A DNA stretch of 64,000 nucleotides, taken from NCBI GenBank assembly GCA_928212115.1, contig CAKMRJ010004445.1, positions 79,061,202-79,125,201 on the forward strand, in the 5' to 3' direction. The position numbers were made by a program, and so were the translations under genes. The notes below the pieces were generated by a model that saw only the letters and a list, made by a program, of their open reading frames with translations, did not search any database and had not been told where the DNA came from. Each line of letters opens with the position of its first letter. Positions within the stretch are counted from its first letter, which is position 1. This document shows positions 47,272-58,957 of this stretch, one piece after another. Source of the stretch: Lactuca virosa (lineage: Eukaryota; Streptophyta; Magnoliopsida; Asterales; Asteraceae).

Positions 47272-47420
47272 CCCCCACAAGAATGAAAATTAATCAAGCA
47301 TTTTCAAGCTACCTAGATAAAATCCAACAGTTGAATCATGCATAGGATAGGTAGGTGTTACCCTTTGAACCTTCCTTTAAGATAGATATATATTTTACTA
47401 GCAGACAAGTAGAGTCGATG
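47272..47420 (-). other. Element K internal remnant with purine tract
   Basis: 149 bases between K's purine tract and the start of E1. No coding is seen. E1 may have inserted here. Confidence 0.4.
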
Positions 47421-47886
47421 TGTCACACCCCCAAACCGAGACGGCGGAAACGTTTGGGGATGGAGGACGTCATGTTCAAGTATCATAACAATTGTATAAT
47501 AGCAATCAAAGCAACAACAACCATTGTATTAATAATATAGTATTTACATTGAATTTGAATCATACATGATTGACTCCAACAGTAAATAGCAAAATAAAGA
47601 CTTGAAGCTACTATGCTCCGCCTTCTGGAAACCCTGAACGAGTACCTGTCTACTAGTGACCTGAGAATACAAGTGGTTTTGAAAAGTGTCAACATTAAAG
47701 TTGGTGAGTTCATAAGAATTTGTATTTGTAAAGTATGTTCTTTGAAAACCTTCGTTTGTTCCTCCAGAAAATCCTATATCTTCTGATGTAAAGAAATGAA
47801 AGTGTTGTTGACTCACACATGTAAAAGTGTTGAATTACAGTTATGTTTTATGCAAACCTTTTTGAATGTATGCCCTGGTTAAACAT
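47421..47886 (+). repeat. E1 5' LTR, piece 1
   Basis: Similar over about 400 bases to 49574-49980 (start of I on the plus strand), with many substitutions. It shares ACGGCGGAAAC, GAGGACGTCAT, TGAAGCTACTAT and CAGAAAATCCTATAT. Confidence 0.85.
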
Positions 47887-48089
47887 TGTGACAACCCGAA
47901 CCTTTTCCCAAAAACGTTAGCCGATTCCGTTAAATAAATTTTGAATTTTTATTTAGTTCCGTCAAATTCTTATAGCTTGGAAAAGTGATAATTTATATAA
48001 TTCAATTTTATATATGAGTCGGAACCAAAATCACGTGAAAACCCGAATTACTTCAATATTCAGCGAAAAACCGGCCTGACTGGTGTTCG

Positions 48090-48155
48090 CCGTGAACACT
48101 GATCACGACCGTAAACCCGTTCACAGCTGGTGGCTCCCACCACTGACCATGAACC

Positions 48156-48233
<78 letters not shown>

Positions 48234-48600
48234 GTGTGTGTGTGTGTGTGTGTGCTACCCTCATTTACACTTTTCTGGCCGAAAACTCCCCCATTCTCTC
48301 TCTAACCTCTCAACCGAAAACATAAAAATACCCCCTTTCCTTCCGAAAATCATCAAGAATCACCTTTAGGCGTTGTTGTGGAGCATCTAAAATGCGTTTT
48401 TCATCAAATCCAATATTGTTGTTCTTGAGTTCACGGCCGTAAACCCTTCAAATCTTCAAATCTTCAAAGGCCGAAATCAATTCACGACCGTGAACCCTTC
48501 AAACCTTCATATTTACTTCAAGAACACTGATCACGGCCGTAAACCATTCAAGGTCTGTTCACGGCCGAGAACAGTTCACGGCCGCAAACCCTCCCAAGTC
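48090..48600. repeat. Repeated half and full GTTCACGGCCGTGAAC motifs in H
   Basis: At least seven forms of TTCACGGCCGTAAACC / ATCACGACCGT occur (48096-48125, 48431-48448, 48481-48500, 48531-48550, 48557-48590). The full form GTTCACGGCCGTGAAC is a perfect 16-base palindrome. Confidence 0.8.
48160..48254. repeat. (TA)n(TG)n compound microsatellite
   Basis: About 36 TA followed by CA and about 10 TG units. Open frames reading through it are artefacts. Confidence 0.98.
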
Positions 48601-49573
48601 GTGAACTTGAGTGAAAACCCACTTTCTCCACTTCGATCGAGTCTCGGTAACATTCCTTAACCAAAAACAAGTGTTTTTCAAACACTATAATTAATGGTTT
48701 CGCTAATAGTATGTGTATATGTATTTAATTATTATTAGGATCCCGTTAAGTGTCGCGTATATCAACTCGAGGGTTTTCGTTCCCAGTCTCGTTGTCCGAC
48801 ACATTAACGCAACCAACAGTGAGTTGATACCCCTACGCTTTTATTATTTTTATGTTTTAGGGGGAGAATACAAGTCAAACACAAATGGTTTTTGTGAACT
48901 TTATGCACATAATTTCAACAGGACTAAAACTTATACAGTTGATACAACCAAAAGATCACCACATTTTATAAAAATGCTTAGATATTTTATCCCTTTTGTA
49001 ATATGCTGAGCATAAGGGAAGTTTTCAACTCACAATTATAATTGCATAGTTTTCAGAACAATACACAAACTGAGTACTTAACACACATGCAAACTATAAT
49101 TGGTATAGTTTGCGATTCAATACATCGTTTTACAAGTCCAAGAACTGTACATCATATAAACATATAAACTATAATAAGTATAGATTTTAGGGAACGAAAG
49201 TATCTATTTATAAACTTAATTGTTATTTATAAAAAGGGTTTTCTGATTATTACTTGTAAAGTCGTTCATCTAGTTTGTGAGAAACGTCTTCGAGTACCTA
49301 CATACGTACCAGTGGAAGTCTACCCTTATGAAACAGAGTCTCCTTGAGGGAGAGTGTGAGTTTGTGTATAGATCTATACAGGACTGACAATCCCGCACCT
49401 TGCTGTTAGCTACAGTAGGACCGGAAGGTCTACGGGTGACAAAGTCATAAAGGATATTGGCGTCCGATTCACGTCGTATCAGTTAGTATGGTCATAAAAC
49501 TCACAAGCAGATAACAACGATATATTTACGTAGTAATATACTTTTCATGACGTCCGCCGCCCCCGAACGTTTC
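48601..49573. other. Rest of solo LTR H
   Basis: Non-coding. 49360-49490 matches the reverse complement of 51040-51200 in I (GAGTTTGTGTATAGATCTAT shared). It ends with CGAACGTTTC, cut by I. Confidence 0.75.
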
Positions 49574-49989
49574 GGTCACACCCCCAAACCAGAACGGCGG
49601 AAACATTCGGGGGCAGAGGACGTCATATGTAGTATCACAACACATGCATAATAGTAATCAAAGTAACAAAAAACCATTGCATTAATATTACAGTGTTTAC
49701 AATGTATGCGATTCACAAAAGATTGACTCCAAAAGTAAATAACAAAACAAGACATGAAGCTACTATACTCCATCTTCTGAATCCCAGTGCGCGTACCTGT
49801 CTACTAATTTTCTGAGAATACAAGTTATTTTGAAAGAGTAGATCAGCATTTAAGCTGGTGAGTTCATAAGTATTTTAGTTATGAAAAGTATACTATAAGT
49901 TCTTTTTAGAAAAGTTGATATGTTCCTCCAGAAAATCCTATATATTCTGATGTGATGAATGATAAGTAAAAATGACTCTACAATTCCTT

Positions 49990-50830
49990 CTCTATGTACT
50001 AAATAGATACAAGTTATATACAAATTAGAGTAAACAGACAATCGATTGTGTGAATCTGCCCTAAGCCCACAACCATACAAGGAAAAGGAAATGAGGCGGA
50101 AGTCACACATCCCATTGTTTGTTAAATCTTCATTGTATATAACTCTGGCGTATTCATTTGGTACTTACGTAGTTAACTGTAATATAACTATTATATTTGA
50201 AGAAAACATTCCTTAACAAAATCATATATTTCCTTTATTAAAATCGTAACCACAATAGTTCCTTGTATAATCACTTAGTTTATACTAGTTATATAAAATC
50301 TAATATCGAACGGAGAGTTAAATGTGTGAATCTGCCCTAAGCCCAAAACTAAACAAGGAACCGGAAGTAAGGCGGAAAACACACATCCAACTGCTTGTCG
50401 GATATTAATTATATATAACCCTGATGTATAAACTAAGGTATTATAGAATTAACCACTAAAGGTCATTTAAGTTATACTGGTTTAATAATGTGAATCAAAC
50501 CTTTTATAGATAAGTTTCTAGTTTCACTTACTTAATGATCAATCCGAAAAGTATGTTTTTGTACTAGAAAGTGGTATACTGAATTTTGTATGCTATGACT
50601 TGACCCATACCTGTTACTCCCTATGATTACTATGTGTATACGGGTTATATATTTAACTAAGATCGAATAGATAGTAGACTGTGTGAATCTGCTCTATGCC
50701 CACAACCAAACAAGGAACAGGAAATGAAGCGGAAAGCACACATCCTACTGCCTGTCAGATCTGATTAATACATAACCCTAATGTATAAACTAAGGAATCA
50801 TAAAGTTAGCATTATAGGTCCCCTTTTAAC
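49990..50830. repeat. Three large imperfect repeats in I
   Basis: The phrase GTGTGAATCTGCCCTAAGCC, then AACAAGGAA and GGCGGAA and CACACATCC, occurs near 50047, 50322 and 50680 (steps of about 276 and 357 bases). Confidence 0.9.
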
Positions 50831-51894
50831 TGAATGCTCATGTTACTAGGAAATAGATTACATTACTCGATGTGAGAATATCATTATACGAATGTAATGA
50901 GAAAACAAATATATATATATATAGTAGTGTTCTATAAAACAACTACTGAAGTACTAACTACCTTTAAAATCAATTTGTTTAAATAAGGTAAAATGTGATG
51001 AGGTTATAACCATGCTTGATTGACTAGTATAAAACACGACGATCTAAAGACGTCCAAAATGGTATGCCATTTTTCACCCGTAGACCTGCAGGTCCCACTA
51101 TAGCTAGCAGCAAGGTGTAGGATGGTCAATCCCGTATAGATCTATACACAAACTCACGTTCTCCCTCCAGGAGACTTTGGTTACAAAACGTGAAACAACA
51201 AGTATATTGCTATGCCATGAAGTAGTGGCTCACATTATTGTTATATTGTTCTTGTTATAGTATGTATTTTCCTTCCTGTTCTAGTTATAGTATGTTTCAA
51301 CTGACTCATGTATGAACTGACTCCTATAAGAACTGATTCATGTACGGTTTACTGTTCTAGAAATAGTAAGTAGTAATCCTCTAAACTATACCTATTATAG
51401 TTTACCAGTATAATTGTTTGGCTGTCATTGATTTATAGAAAAGACTCAACTAGCTATTGAGTTAAGCATGTACTTTAAAAATAGAGTTTTATAAACAACA
51501 GTCTAACATCTTTTAAAAGAGTTTTTGAGTTCATTTAACAACTTATAAAAGCATAAGAATTCTTGTGATGTGATGGTTACCACAGGTAAATATTAACACA
51601 AATTTAATTGTGTTTAACTTGTATCCCCCCCCCCTTAAAAGCATTTAAAACCATTTAAAAGATAGATTATAGGGGTATGAACTCACCTTATGTGGGTGAT
51701 TCAACCGAAGGTTCGATATAGAATGATAAGTTCCACGAGTGAAGTCCCGAGGCATAAACGAGTCCTAAATGACATATATTGATACATATAGATATGTAAT
51801 TACTGAATCTAACTACAAAGGTGATTAGGAAACAACCAAGGATGCAAGAATAACTCACCAAAAGAGTGCTAGAAGCAAGTAAGGAGGCTGAAGG

Positions 51895-52360
51895 GATTTT
51901 CACGGCCCAACAAGGAGGGTTCACGACTGGGCTTCAATGGTTCACAACCTAATGGGGGTTCATGGCCCAAATTGAAGGATGGTTCACGGCCCACTTGAGG
52001 TTCACGGCCCAAATGATGAGTTGTTCAGAACCCACTTAAGGTTCACGACCCAAAGGATGAACACACGAAGGGTTCACTGCCCAAACTTGAAGATCCTTGA
52101 GGAAAAGTGATGAAAAGATAATGAATCAAGATGGAAGGTTAAGGGCTTTCAAGGAATAACAAGAAAAGATTAGATACTTACGTTTTTGGGGTCAATGAGA
52201 GCCTTTGTTGGATGATACTTGAGAGAACTTGAGAGGTTTACGGCCAAGGATAGAAGAAATGAGGAATAAATAAAAGAAATGTATATATATGGAGAGGGGT
52301 TCACGGCCAAACATGGGTTCACGTCCGTGAACCTAGTTTGCGGCCGTGAACACCCTTTGA
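51895..52360. repeat. TTCACGGCCCA / TTCACGGCCGTGAAC repeats in I
   Basis: About ten GGTTCACGGCCCA-like units, ending with CACGTCCGTGAAC and GCGGCCGTGAAC. Same motif family as in H, in the reverse orientation. Confidence 0.85.
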
Positions 52361-52577
52361 TGAGTTTTCTGGTTCGATTGCATTCTTCTAATCCCAAGCT
52401 AACACTTCTCAACATCCAATCCTTAAGTGTACTAGGCTTACAAACTCTTACACAGACCCTTAACACAGCATAAATGTAATAGAAACAAGTCTGACTTTTG
52501 ATTGATTGGATTGACTTTACAAGATACAAATTTACGGGTTGTCACAGTTTCCGCCATTCCGGTTTGGGGGTGTGACA

Positions 52578-53935
52578 AATGTACTGATGGAAAAGTATGT
52601 TTTGTACTAAAAACTAGTAGATTGTAAATTATATCGGTGTACATGCTACAAGAAAATAGTGAATTTTTGTAGCGCCAATAGTAGCGTTTATACTGTAGTA
52701 GTGTCTGTAGTATCCACAGTGTCTACAATAGTGCTTGGAATCCACCAGATGTAGTGTAAAATAGTATACTGTGGTTTGATTAATTATCAAAACGTTTGTG
52801 TGAAATTCCTTTCCCAATACAGAAACATATTGTACTAGTAGTGTAGAGAGATTAATATTAATATAAAGTGTTTGAAGTAGTTTTAATCCCGTAAACCCTG
52901 TTTATACTATTGTGAGTTTCATATAACCATACTAATATAACCTAGTGGCCTCTATGACGTTCTTCAGGCGTCGGTATTTATTACATTTGTCACACCCCAG
53001 GCATTCCTGTCTAACTGTAGCTAGCAGTTTGGATGTGGGATTATCAGTCCCATATAGATTTATACATAAATCTCACGCTCTCCATCCGGGAAACTCCGAT
53101 TACAAATTATAGGACTTTGAACCTGTACCCTGGTGGGTACCCGAAGTAGTGCCTCACAACCCTGTATTAACTGGTTTTACATATAGTGTTATAATGTTCT
53201 CTTCTATTAGTAATTGTTTGTATTATCCCATAGTAGTGCACTTAGTAATATAAAATAATTATACTTAAATAATCATTTTAATAGTGTGTACCTGTAGTAG
53301 TGATCTAGAGTAGTATCCCATAAACTATACCTATTACAGTTTAAATGTATGTTTTGTATGTATTGAAAGTTCTTGCAGCTGAACAATTTGTATAACTATA
53401 GGCATTAACCAGACTCTTTAACTAGAAACCACGAATCCGGTTTCTCTATTTATCAAGCATTTTAAGTATGGACTTACTTATGGTATAACTCTTTATCAAG
53501 CATTTTAAGTATGGAGTTACTTATGGTATAACTCTTTATCAAGCATTTTAAGTATGAATTTACTTATGGTTTAACTCTTTATCAAGCATTTTAAGTATGA
53601 ATTTACTTATGGTTAAACTCTTTATCAAGCATTTTAAGTATGGATTTACTTATGGTTTAACACTTTACCAAGCATTCTAAGTATGGATTTACCTATGGTT
53701 TATCTATTTATCAAGCATTTTAAGTATGGACTTACTTATGGTATAACTCTTTATCAAGCATTTTAAGTATGGATTTACTTATGGTTTAACTCTTTATCAA
53801 ACATTGTAAGTATGAATTTACTTATGGTTTAACTCTTTATGAAGCATTTTAAGTATGAATTTACTTATGGTTAAACTCTTTATCAAGCATTTTAAGTATG
53901 GATTTACTTATGGTTTAACACTTTACCAAGCATTT
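52578..53935 (+). repeat. E1 5' LTR, piece 2, with 43-bp minisatellite
   Basis: 52580-53180 matches I near 50535-51200. From 53446 a 43-base unit (CTTTATCAAGCATTTTAAGT, then TACTTATGGT) is repeated about 12 times in exact register up to the F insertion and goes on at 63341. Confidence 0.88.
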
Positions 53936-54790
53936 TGTAACGCCTGTGTTTCTGGGCTTGTCATTAATGTTGATATAGTAGTCTAGGTTAACCTTTATAA
54001 CTCGTTTTGAAATAATAGAAGTGTATTATTTGAGTATTATGTGTTATGTGCTTAATTTTGTGTGTCTTAATTTAATTAAGAATGAAAATAAGCGTCAAAA
54101 TGGAATGTTAGATAAAGCCGATATCTATGGATAATGTTGTAGTAGTTGAAACGAGGTTTCCGAATATATAAAGAATGCCGAAATCCGAGTTATAACGAAG
54201 AAGTTATGACCTGTCGAAGTTTCGCGACAAAACCGGTGTGGCACAGCGTGACGTAAATAGTGAATTTACGGAGGAGTGATATCTAGCCTTAGTGATCAAC
54301 ACGAAAGACGTAGATAATGTTGAACCGAGAGCGTGCATAAAAAGAACGCCTAAATCTGACTTCGTATGAGGAAGTTATGATTTTTCGAAGTTTCCGCTTA
54401 GCAGTAGACATCCCGAATACTCAATTCGAGATCGAGTGATTGTTGGTCGAAACAATCTAAACGAGAATCGAAGATCTCATTGATAGTAGTGCATTGGCGA
54501 AAAGACAGACGAAAACGGACGTCAGATGAAGAAGTTATGAATTTATAACGGAGTTTTCCTGTCCCGGCCTGCTAAAAATAAATAATAAAAAATAAAAATC
54601 AAAATTAGCCGGCGGAGTCTAAACGAAAATTGTAGAGCGTAGTCTCACCTACACGTGGATATAAAGAACGTTAAAAACGGAGTTCGTATGAGGAAGATAT
54701 GAATTTCGGAAGTTTTTTAAATAATTAAAATTTTTATTTTTATTTCGGATAATACCCGAAGGCGAGGAGTCATCGATCTGATCCGAAGGG

Positions 54791-54935
54791 TACGCCCCGC
54801 GTAGCCTTGTGTACGCCCAGCATACCTCGGTCTTATGCGGTCCGAGAGCGAGCCACGATTCACCACCGAAACGTTGCCACCTGGAGGTCTGATCCGGAGT
54901 ACGCCACGCGAACCGGAGCATTACGCCCAGCGTAA
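54791..54935. promoter_or_regulatory. Four CpG palindromes upstream of the F TATA box
   Basis: TACGCCCCGCGTA (54791), TACGCCCAGCATA (54812), TACGCCACGCGAA (54900) and TACGCCCAGCGTA (54922). Form: TACGC, three bases, GCGTA. The 3' LTR has the same set from 61984, with the second copy perfect there. Confidence 0.75.
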
Positions 54936-54950
54936 TGTGAGGTTCAGCCT

Positions 54951-54960
54951 CTATAAAAGG
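54951..54960 (+). promoter_or_regulatory. TATA box of element F 5' LTR
   Basis: CTATAAAAGG, 16 bases after the last palindrome. A pyrimidine-rich run (CTCCCTTTCTCTCT) follows at about 54995. Copy at 62144-62153. Confidence 0.82.
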
Positions 54961-56149
54961 GCATGCGAGGACAGCCGATTCTCTTGCCATTTTTCTCCCT
55001 TTCTCTCTAAGTTTTGCATCGTTTTGCGTGCCGATTATATCCCGAAGCCCCGGTATTATTCCCGAGCCCCGAAGCAAGTTCCAAAGTCCCGAAGATCCCG
55101 AGAAGCGTTATTTTCGAGCCGAAGCTCTGCCCACAAGAAGCCCGGTTTTCAAAGAAAAACATCCCGGTTTTATCGGAAAAGATTATTTTAGGAGACGAGG
55201 TGCTGTCCGGTCATCGTCTTATCAAGTGAGTGTATATTCGTTTTCTTCTAACACATAGATATGAAGTATTCTTGTAAAATACGTGCTAGGTGTTTGTATA
55301 TTATTTGTTTATTTGAACTAGTTTTTGAATGGGTGTTTTGTACAGGTTTTGAACTGTATATAAATGTATATATTTTATCTACTAATATGTTGGGTAGAAC
55401 ATGGGTAGATAGTTGGTGTGTGATAAAATAAAATGATGAGAGGCCTCGATGTTGTTGTTGATCTAGTCATCTAGCAGAGTATGGATGACGACCACGGACT
55501 CATTCTAGACAGTCCAGTGGAACACTAGCAGGCTCATAACCTGTAGGTGTTGTGAACGATGTGTTCACCGGTGTACTCTATCCCCCTCATGGTTTCCTTT
55601 AGGACATCTATTGCTAAGGAAGCCCCTTTGCAGTAATGTCCGTCCCGATGAAAATCCTAGATTAGGTCCCTTGTAATAGTTGTTGTTTTAGGGACATAAA
55701 GTGAGGATACCGGGAATGGGTAATCGGGTTATTGTTGGTTGGTGAAATTAAATATAATTATTTATTGTGGGTTGAAAACCCTATATGCTCACCAGGCTCC
55801 CAAGCCCGACCCACTCAGTTTATTTGTATTACAGGTAGTGGCGCGAGGGCATAAGATGGATGAATCATCAAGTTATTTTGTTTATTAGACCAGTTGTTAT
55901 ATGTAACCGTTGTTTGGTCTATCTTTTGTTGTTTATGCTTTTGGTCTGTTTATCGGAACATGACATCCCAAATATTGTTATATAATGAAAACGCATCTCT
56001 TGATGAAAGGCTTTGATAAACTTTATTTTATCATATTCAGTTTTGGGAACAAATTCCGCAACTCTTTTAATCAAAGGATTACTCTGATTTTATTTAAAAG
56101 CATAAATTAAACCGGTCTTTTCTGGCCGTGATTTTGGGGATGTCACAGT

Positions 56150-56161
56150 TGGTATCAGAGC
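56150..56161 (+). other. Element F primer-binding site
   Basis: TGGTATCAGAGC two bases after the LTR, tRNA-iMet type. Confidence 0.95.
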
Positions 56162-56514
56162 ATTAGTTTAAGCGAACTCGGAATTTGTAGGATTTCTAGA
56201 CTTAAACTTAGAATGCTAAGTTGAGATTTTGAGATGTGTGTCTGTTATATTATAGATACGAGCACTAGTATATTTTAGGAAAGTTGCCTAAAATGCCTTT
56301 ATGTGCTAAATGTTATATGTTGCCATATATGATATTATTTGTTCGGATCTATGGTCTGTTGCCGAACGGATCTGGAAACCTTATGTGTGTAGGATTCTAA
56401 GCGTACGTCTACGACATTAGAACTAGCATATAAACGTTTCGGAGTAATAAGGATGATTTGATTTCTATCGTGATTGAGGATCTAAATTCACCTTATTCGG
56501 TGTATAGATCAAGA
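56162..56514. other. Element F leader
   Basis: 353 non-coding bases between PBS and first ATG. No repeats seen. Confidence 0.7.
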
Positions 56515-56606
56515 ATGGCAAGAACAAGAAGCGGAGTTGGAAACGCGAACGAAAACAGGAATGGCAAGAACAAGAAGCGGAGTTGGAAACGCGAACGAAA
56601 ACAGGA
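56515..56606 (+). repeat. 46-bp tandem duplication over the F gag start codon
   Basis: 56515-56560 and 56561-56606 are identical, each beginning ATGGCAAGAACAAGAAGCGG. As 46 is not a multiple of three, the first ATG opens a 46-codon out-of-frame ORF ending at 56655, past the second ATG, which starts the real gag frame. Confidence 0.97.
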
Positions 56607-58957
56607 ATCGACCGCCTGTAATCGAGCAAATACATGTTGTAGCTGCTGCACCTGAGCCGGTGACGATGGCTGGTGTACAATTGATGATTCAGACAATGTT
56701 GGATCGTCAGATGGAAGAAACTAGATGTCTGCTGCAGCAGAATCGTGAAGAACCTTCGATGCCGATTGTACAACACGAATTAAGTGAAGGGCATTCGGAA
56801 GGAGGAAACTTTAGTGGGACTGTTGGTCAAGCCAACCCACCGATTGTTAGGCAAATCAACCAGGATGGAGGAAATGATGGGCGTGGGTGCAAGTACAAGG
56901 ATTTCATGGCATCCAAACCACCATGTCTATCCGGAAGCCCGACGCCTGTGCAAGTTATGGACTGGATCTCCGAAATGGAGACAATGTTTGAAAGTTGTGA
57001 ATGTAGCAACCGGCAGAAGACCGCTCTTGCGATCCCTTTGTTGAAATCTGGCGTGTTGAGTTGGTGGAAGCTGTTAGCTGACTCTATGCCCAAGGGAGAA
57101 GCGAGCAAGATGTCTTGGGAAGACTTTGTGGTGCAACTCAAATTGCAATACTGCTCCGAGCAGGACCTTCTGGAAATTAATAATGAGTTTCAGAATTTGA
57201 AGAAGGGAAAATTAAGCGTTACTGAATACACTGCAAGTTTCACGGAAAAGATGAAGCTTATCCCATACCTAGTACCAACAGAACTCTCTAAGGTCAACAA
57301 GTTTGCCCTCGGACTACCAGCGGACTATGGTCCAATGGTTAAGCAAGCAACTACATTGCAAGCCGCCATCTGGGATGCTAGAAATGTTGAGACCCAGATC
57401 AAGGAGAAAGGTCTGGAGAGGTCAGAGGTTGGTGAGAAGAGGAAGTTCGATGGACCTTCAGGGTCCAACAAGAAAAACAAGTTCTCGAAATCTAGTTCGA
57501 GAGGAGGAGGAGGCGAAGCTAAATGGTGCGAGAAATGCAAGAAGAAGCATCTTGGAAAATGTGGCGGGGAAACTACATGCTTCAAATGTGGAAAGCCAGG
57601 GCATTTTGCCAACGAATGCACTCTCACCAAGAAAGTCTGTTATGGGTGTGGTGAGGAGGGGCACATCTCGAGGGATTGTCCGAAAAAGAAGGAGGCAACA
57701 AAACCCAACATTCCCCCAAAGCCAAAAGCGAGAGCCTTCCAGATGACATTGGAAGCTGCTAAAGATGAAGCTGATGTCGCTTCAGGTACCTTTCTCGTAA
57801 AGAATTTGCCTGCCCAAATTTTATTTGATTCTGGAGCCAACTACTCCTTTATTTCGCATGAATTTGGTAGAAAACTAGCTTTGCCTGTCGATAGACTAGA
57901 TAATGCTTTATTAGTCGAAGTTGCTAGTGGCAAGTTTGTACCTGTTAGCCATCGTATGAAAAACATCATAATCGACCTGAATGGGAATAAGTTCCACAAG
58001 GAATTGTTGCCTATCGAACTTAACGGTTTCGACATCGTGCTTGGAATGGATTGGCTTAGCGCCAACGATGCCGAGATTTTTTGCAAGAAGAAGATAGTAA
58101 AAGTAAACCCGCCAGGGAAAGAGTCATTTATGGTGTATGGGGACAAACGCAGAGTAAATTATGGAATCATTTCGCTAATGAAAGCTAGAAATTGTTTGGC
58201 CAAAGGATGTACATCATATTTAGCATTCGTGATCGATGCTAAGAAGGAGAAAAAGGAGATGCAGAGCATTCCTGTCGTGTGTGATTATCCGGAAGTATTT
58301 CCCGAAGATCTTCCCGGATTACCACCTGATAGACAAGTGGAGTTTAGAATAGACTTGTTACCAGGGACGACGCCAATAGCAAAAGCACCTTACCGATTAG
58401 CACTGACGGAGATGAAGGAGCTGATGATGCAGCTTCAGGAGTTATTGGACAAAGGTTTCATTAGACCTAGTTCATCACCCTGGGGAGCTCCGGTGTTATT
58501 CGTAAAGAAGAAAGATGGAAGCATGAGAATGTGCATTGACTACAGAGAGCTGAATAAGGCAACGATAAAGAATAGATATCCATTGTCGAGGATTGATGAC
58601 CTGTTCGATCAACTTCAAGGTTCGAGCTATTTCTCGAAGATCGATCTTAGGTCAGGATATCATCAGCTGAAAGTAAGAGAGCAAGATATAGAGAAGACTG
58701 CATTCAGAACACGATATGGACACTACGAGTTTTTGGTTATGTCGTTTGGACTAACCAATGCTCCAGCAGCATTCATGGATTTAATGAACAGGGTTTGTAA
58801 TCTGTTCCTAGATAAATCTGTGATAGTGTTCATAGATGACATTCTGATTTATTCGAAAAGCCAAGAGGAGCATGGCAGACACTTGCGAGAAGTGTTAGAA
58901 GTCTTGAAGAAGGAGAAGTTGTATGCCAAGTTCTCCAAATGTGATTTTTGGATTTGA
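56561..58957 (+). pseudogene. Element F gag-pol, first part: Gag, protease, RT
   Basis: Starts at ATG 56561 (MARTRSGVGN) and runs 798 codons to TGA at 58955-58957. Gag has the retrotrans-gag pattern (W-SEMETMFE, ALAIPLLKSGVLSWW, FALGLPADY). Two adjacent CCHC knuckles lie at 57579-57620 (CFKCGKPGHFANEC) and 57639-57680 (CYGCGEEGHISRDC), with an extra CEKC-type pair before. The protease site is FDSGANYSFIS near 57830. RT follows with RMCIDYRELNKATIKN, FSKIDLRSGYHQ and FIDDILIYS. The TGA sits where the downstream frame simply continues, and fits CGA to TGA. Without it, one polyprotein would be read. Confidence 0.95.

Larger units (their letters stand above)
49574..52546 (-). mobile_element. Element I: solo Gypsy-type LTR, opposite orientation, inside H
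   Basis: The minus strand starts TGTGACAACCCG and ends GGGGGTGTGACC. Exact target duplication GTTTC at 49569-49573 and 52547-52551. Joining the flanks restores H's end. 2973 bases without coding, so a solo LTR left by recombination, or a non-coding derivative. Contains the 50.0-50.8 kb repeats and the TTCACGG block at 51900-52350. Confidence 0.88.
47887..52577 (+). mobile_element. Element H: solo Gypsy-type LTR, interrupted by I
   Basis: Starts TGTGACAACCCG at 47887 and ends GGGGGTGTGACA at 52577. Removing I leaves about 1.7 kb with no internal coding, hence a solo LTR. Flanks AACAT and AATGT are only a weak target duplication. It carries a (TA)n(TG)n microsatellite and several GTTCACGGCCG-type motifs. 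Confidence 0.75.
53936..56147 (+). repeat. Element F 5' LTR
   Basis: 2212 bases. Open frames at 54649-55077 (minus) and 54835-55258 (plus) recur in the other LTR only because the LTRs are copies. Confidence 0.97.

Noticed and set aside
48083..48369. Two frames through the TA/TG microsatellite
   Set aside because: Products of the dinucleotide repeat.
52986..52997. TGTCACACCCC as the start of another LTR
   Set aside because: Alignment with I (51070-51200) shows the E1 LTR runs straight through this point; the resemblance is incidental.
54835..55258. Conserved 118-codon and shorter frames, also at 62028-62451, and a 142-codon minus frame
   Set aside because: Located in the two F LTRs downstream of and around the TATA box. 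Three overlapping frames are equally open, which argues against coding.
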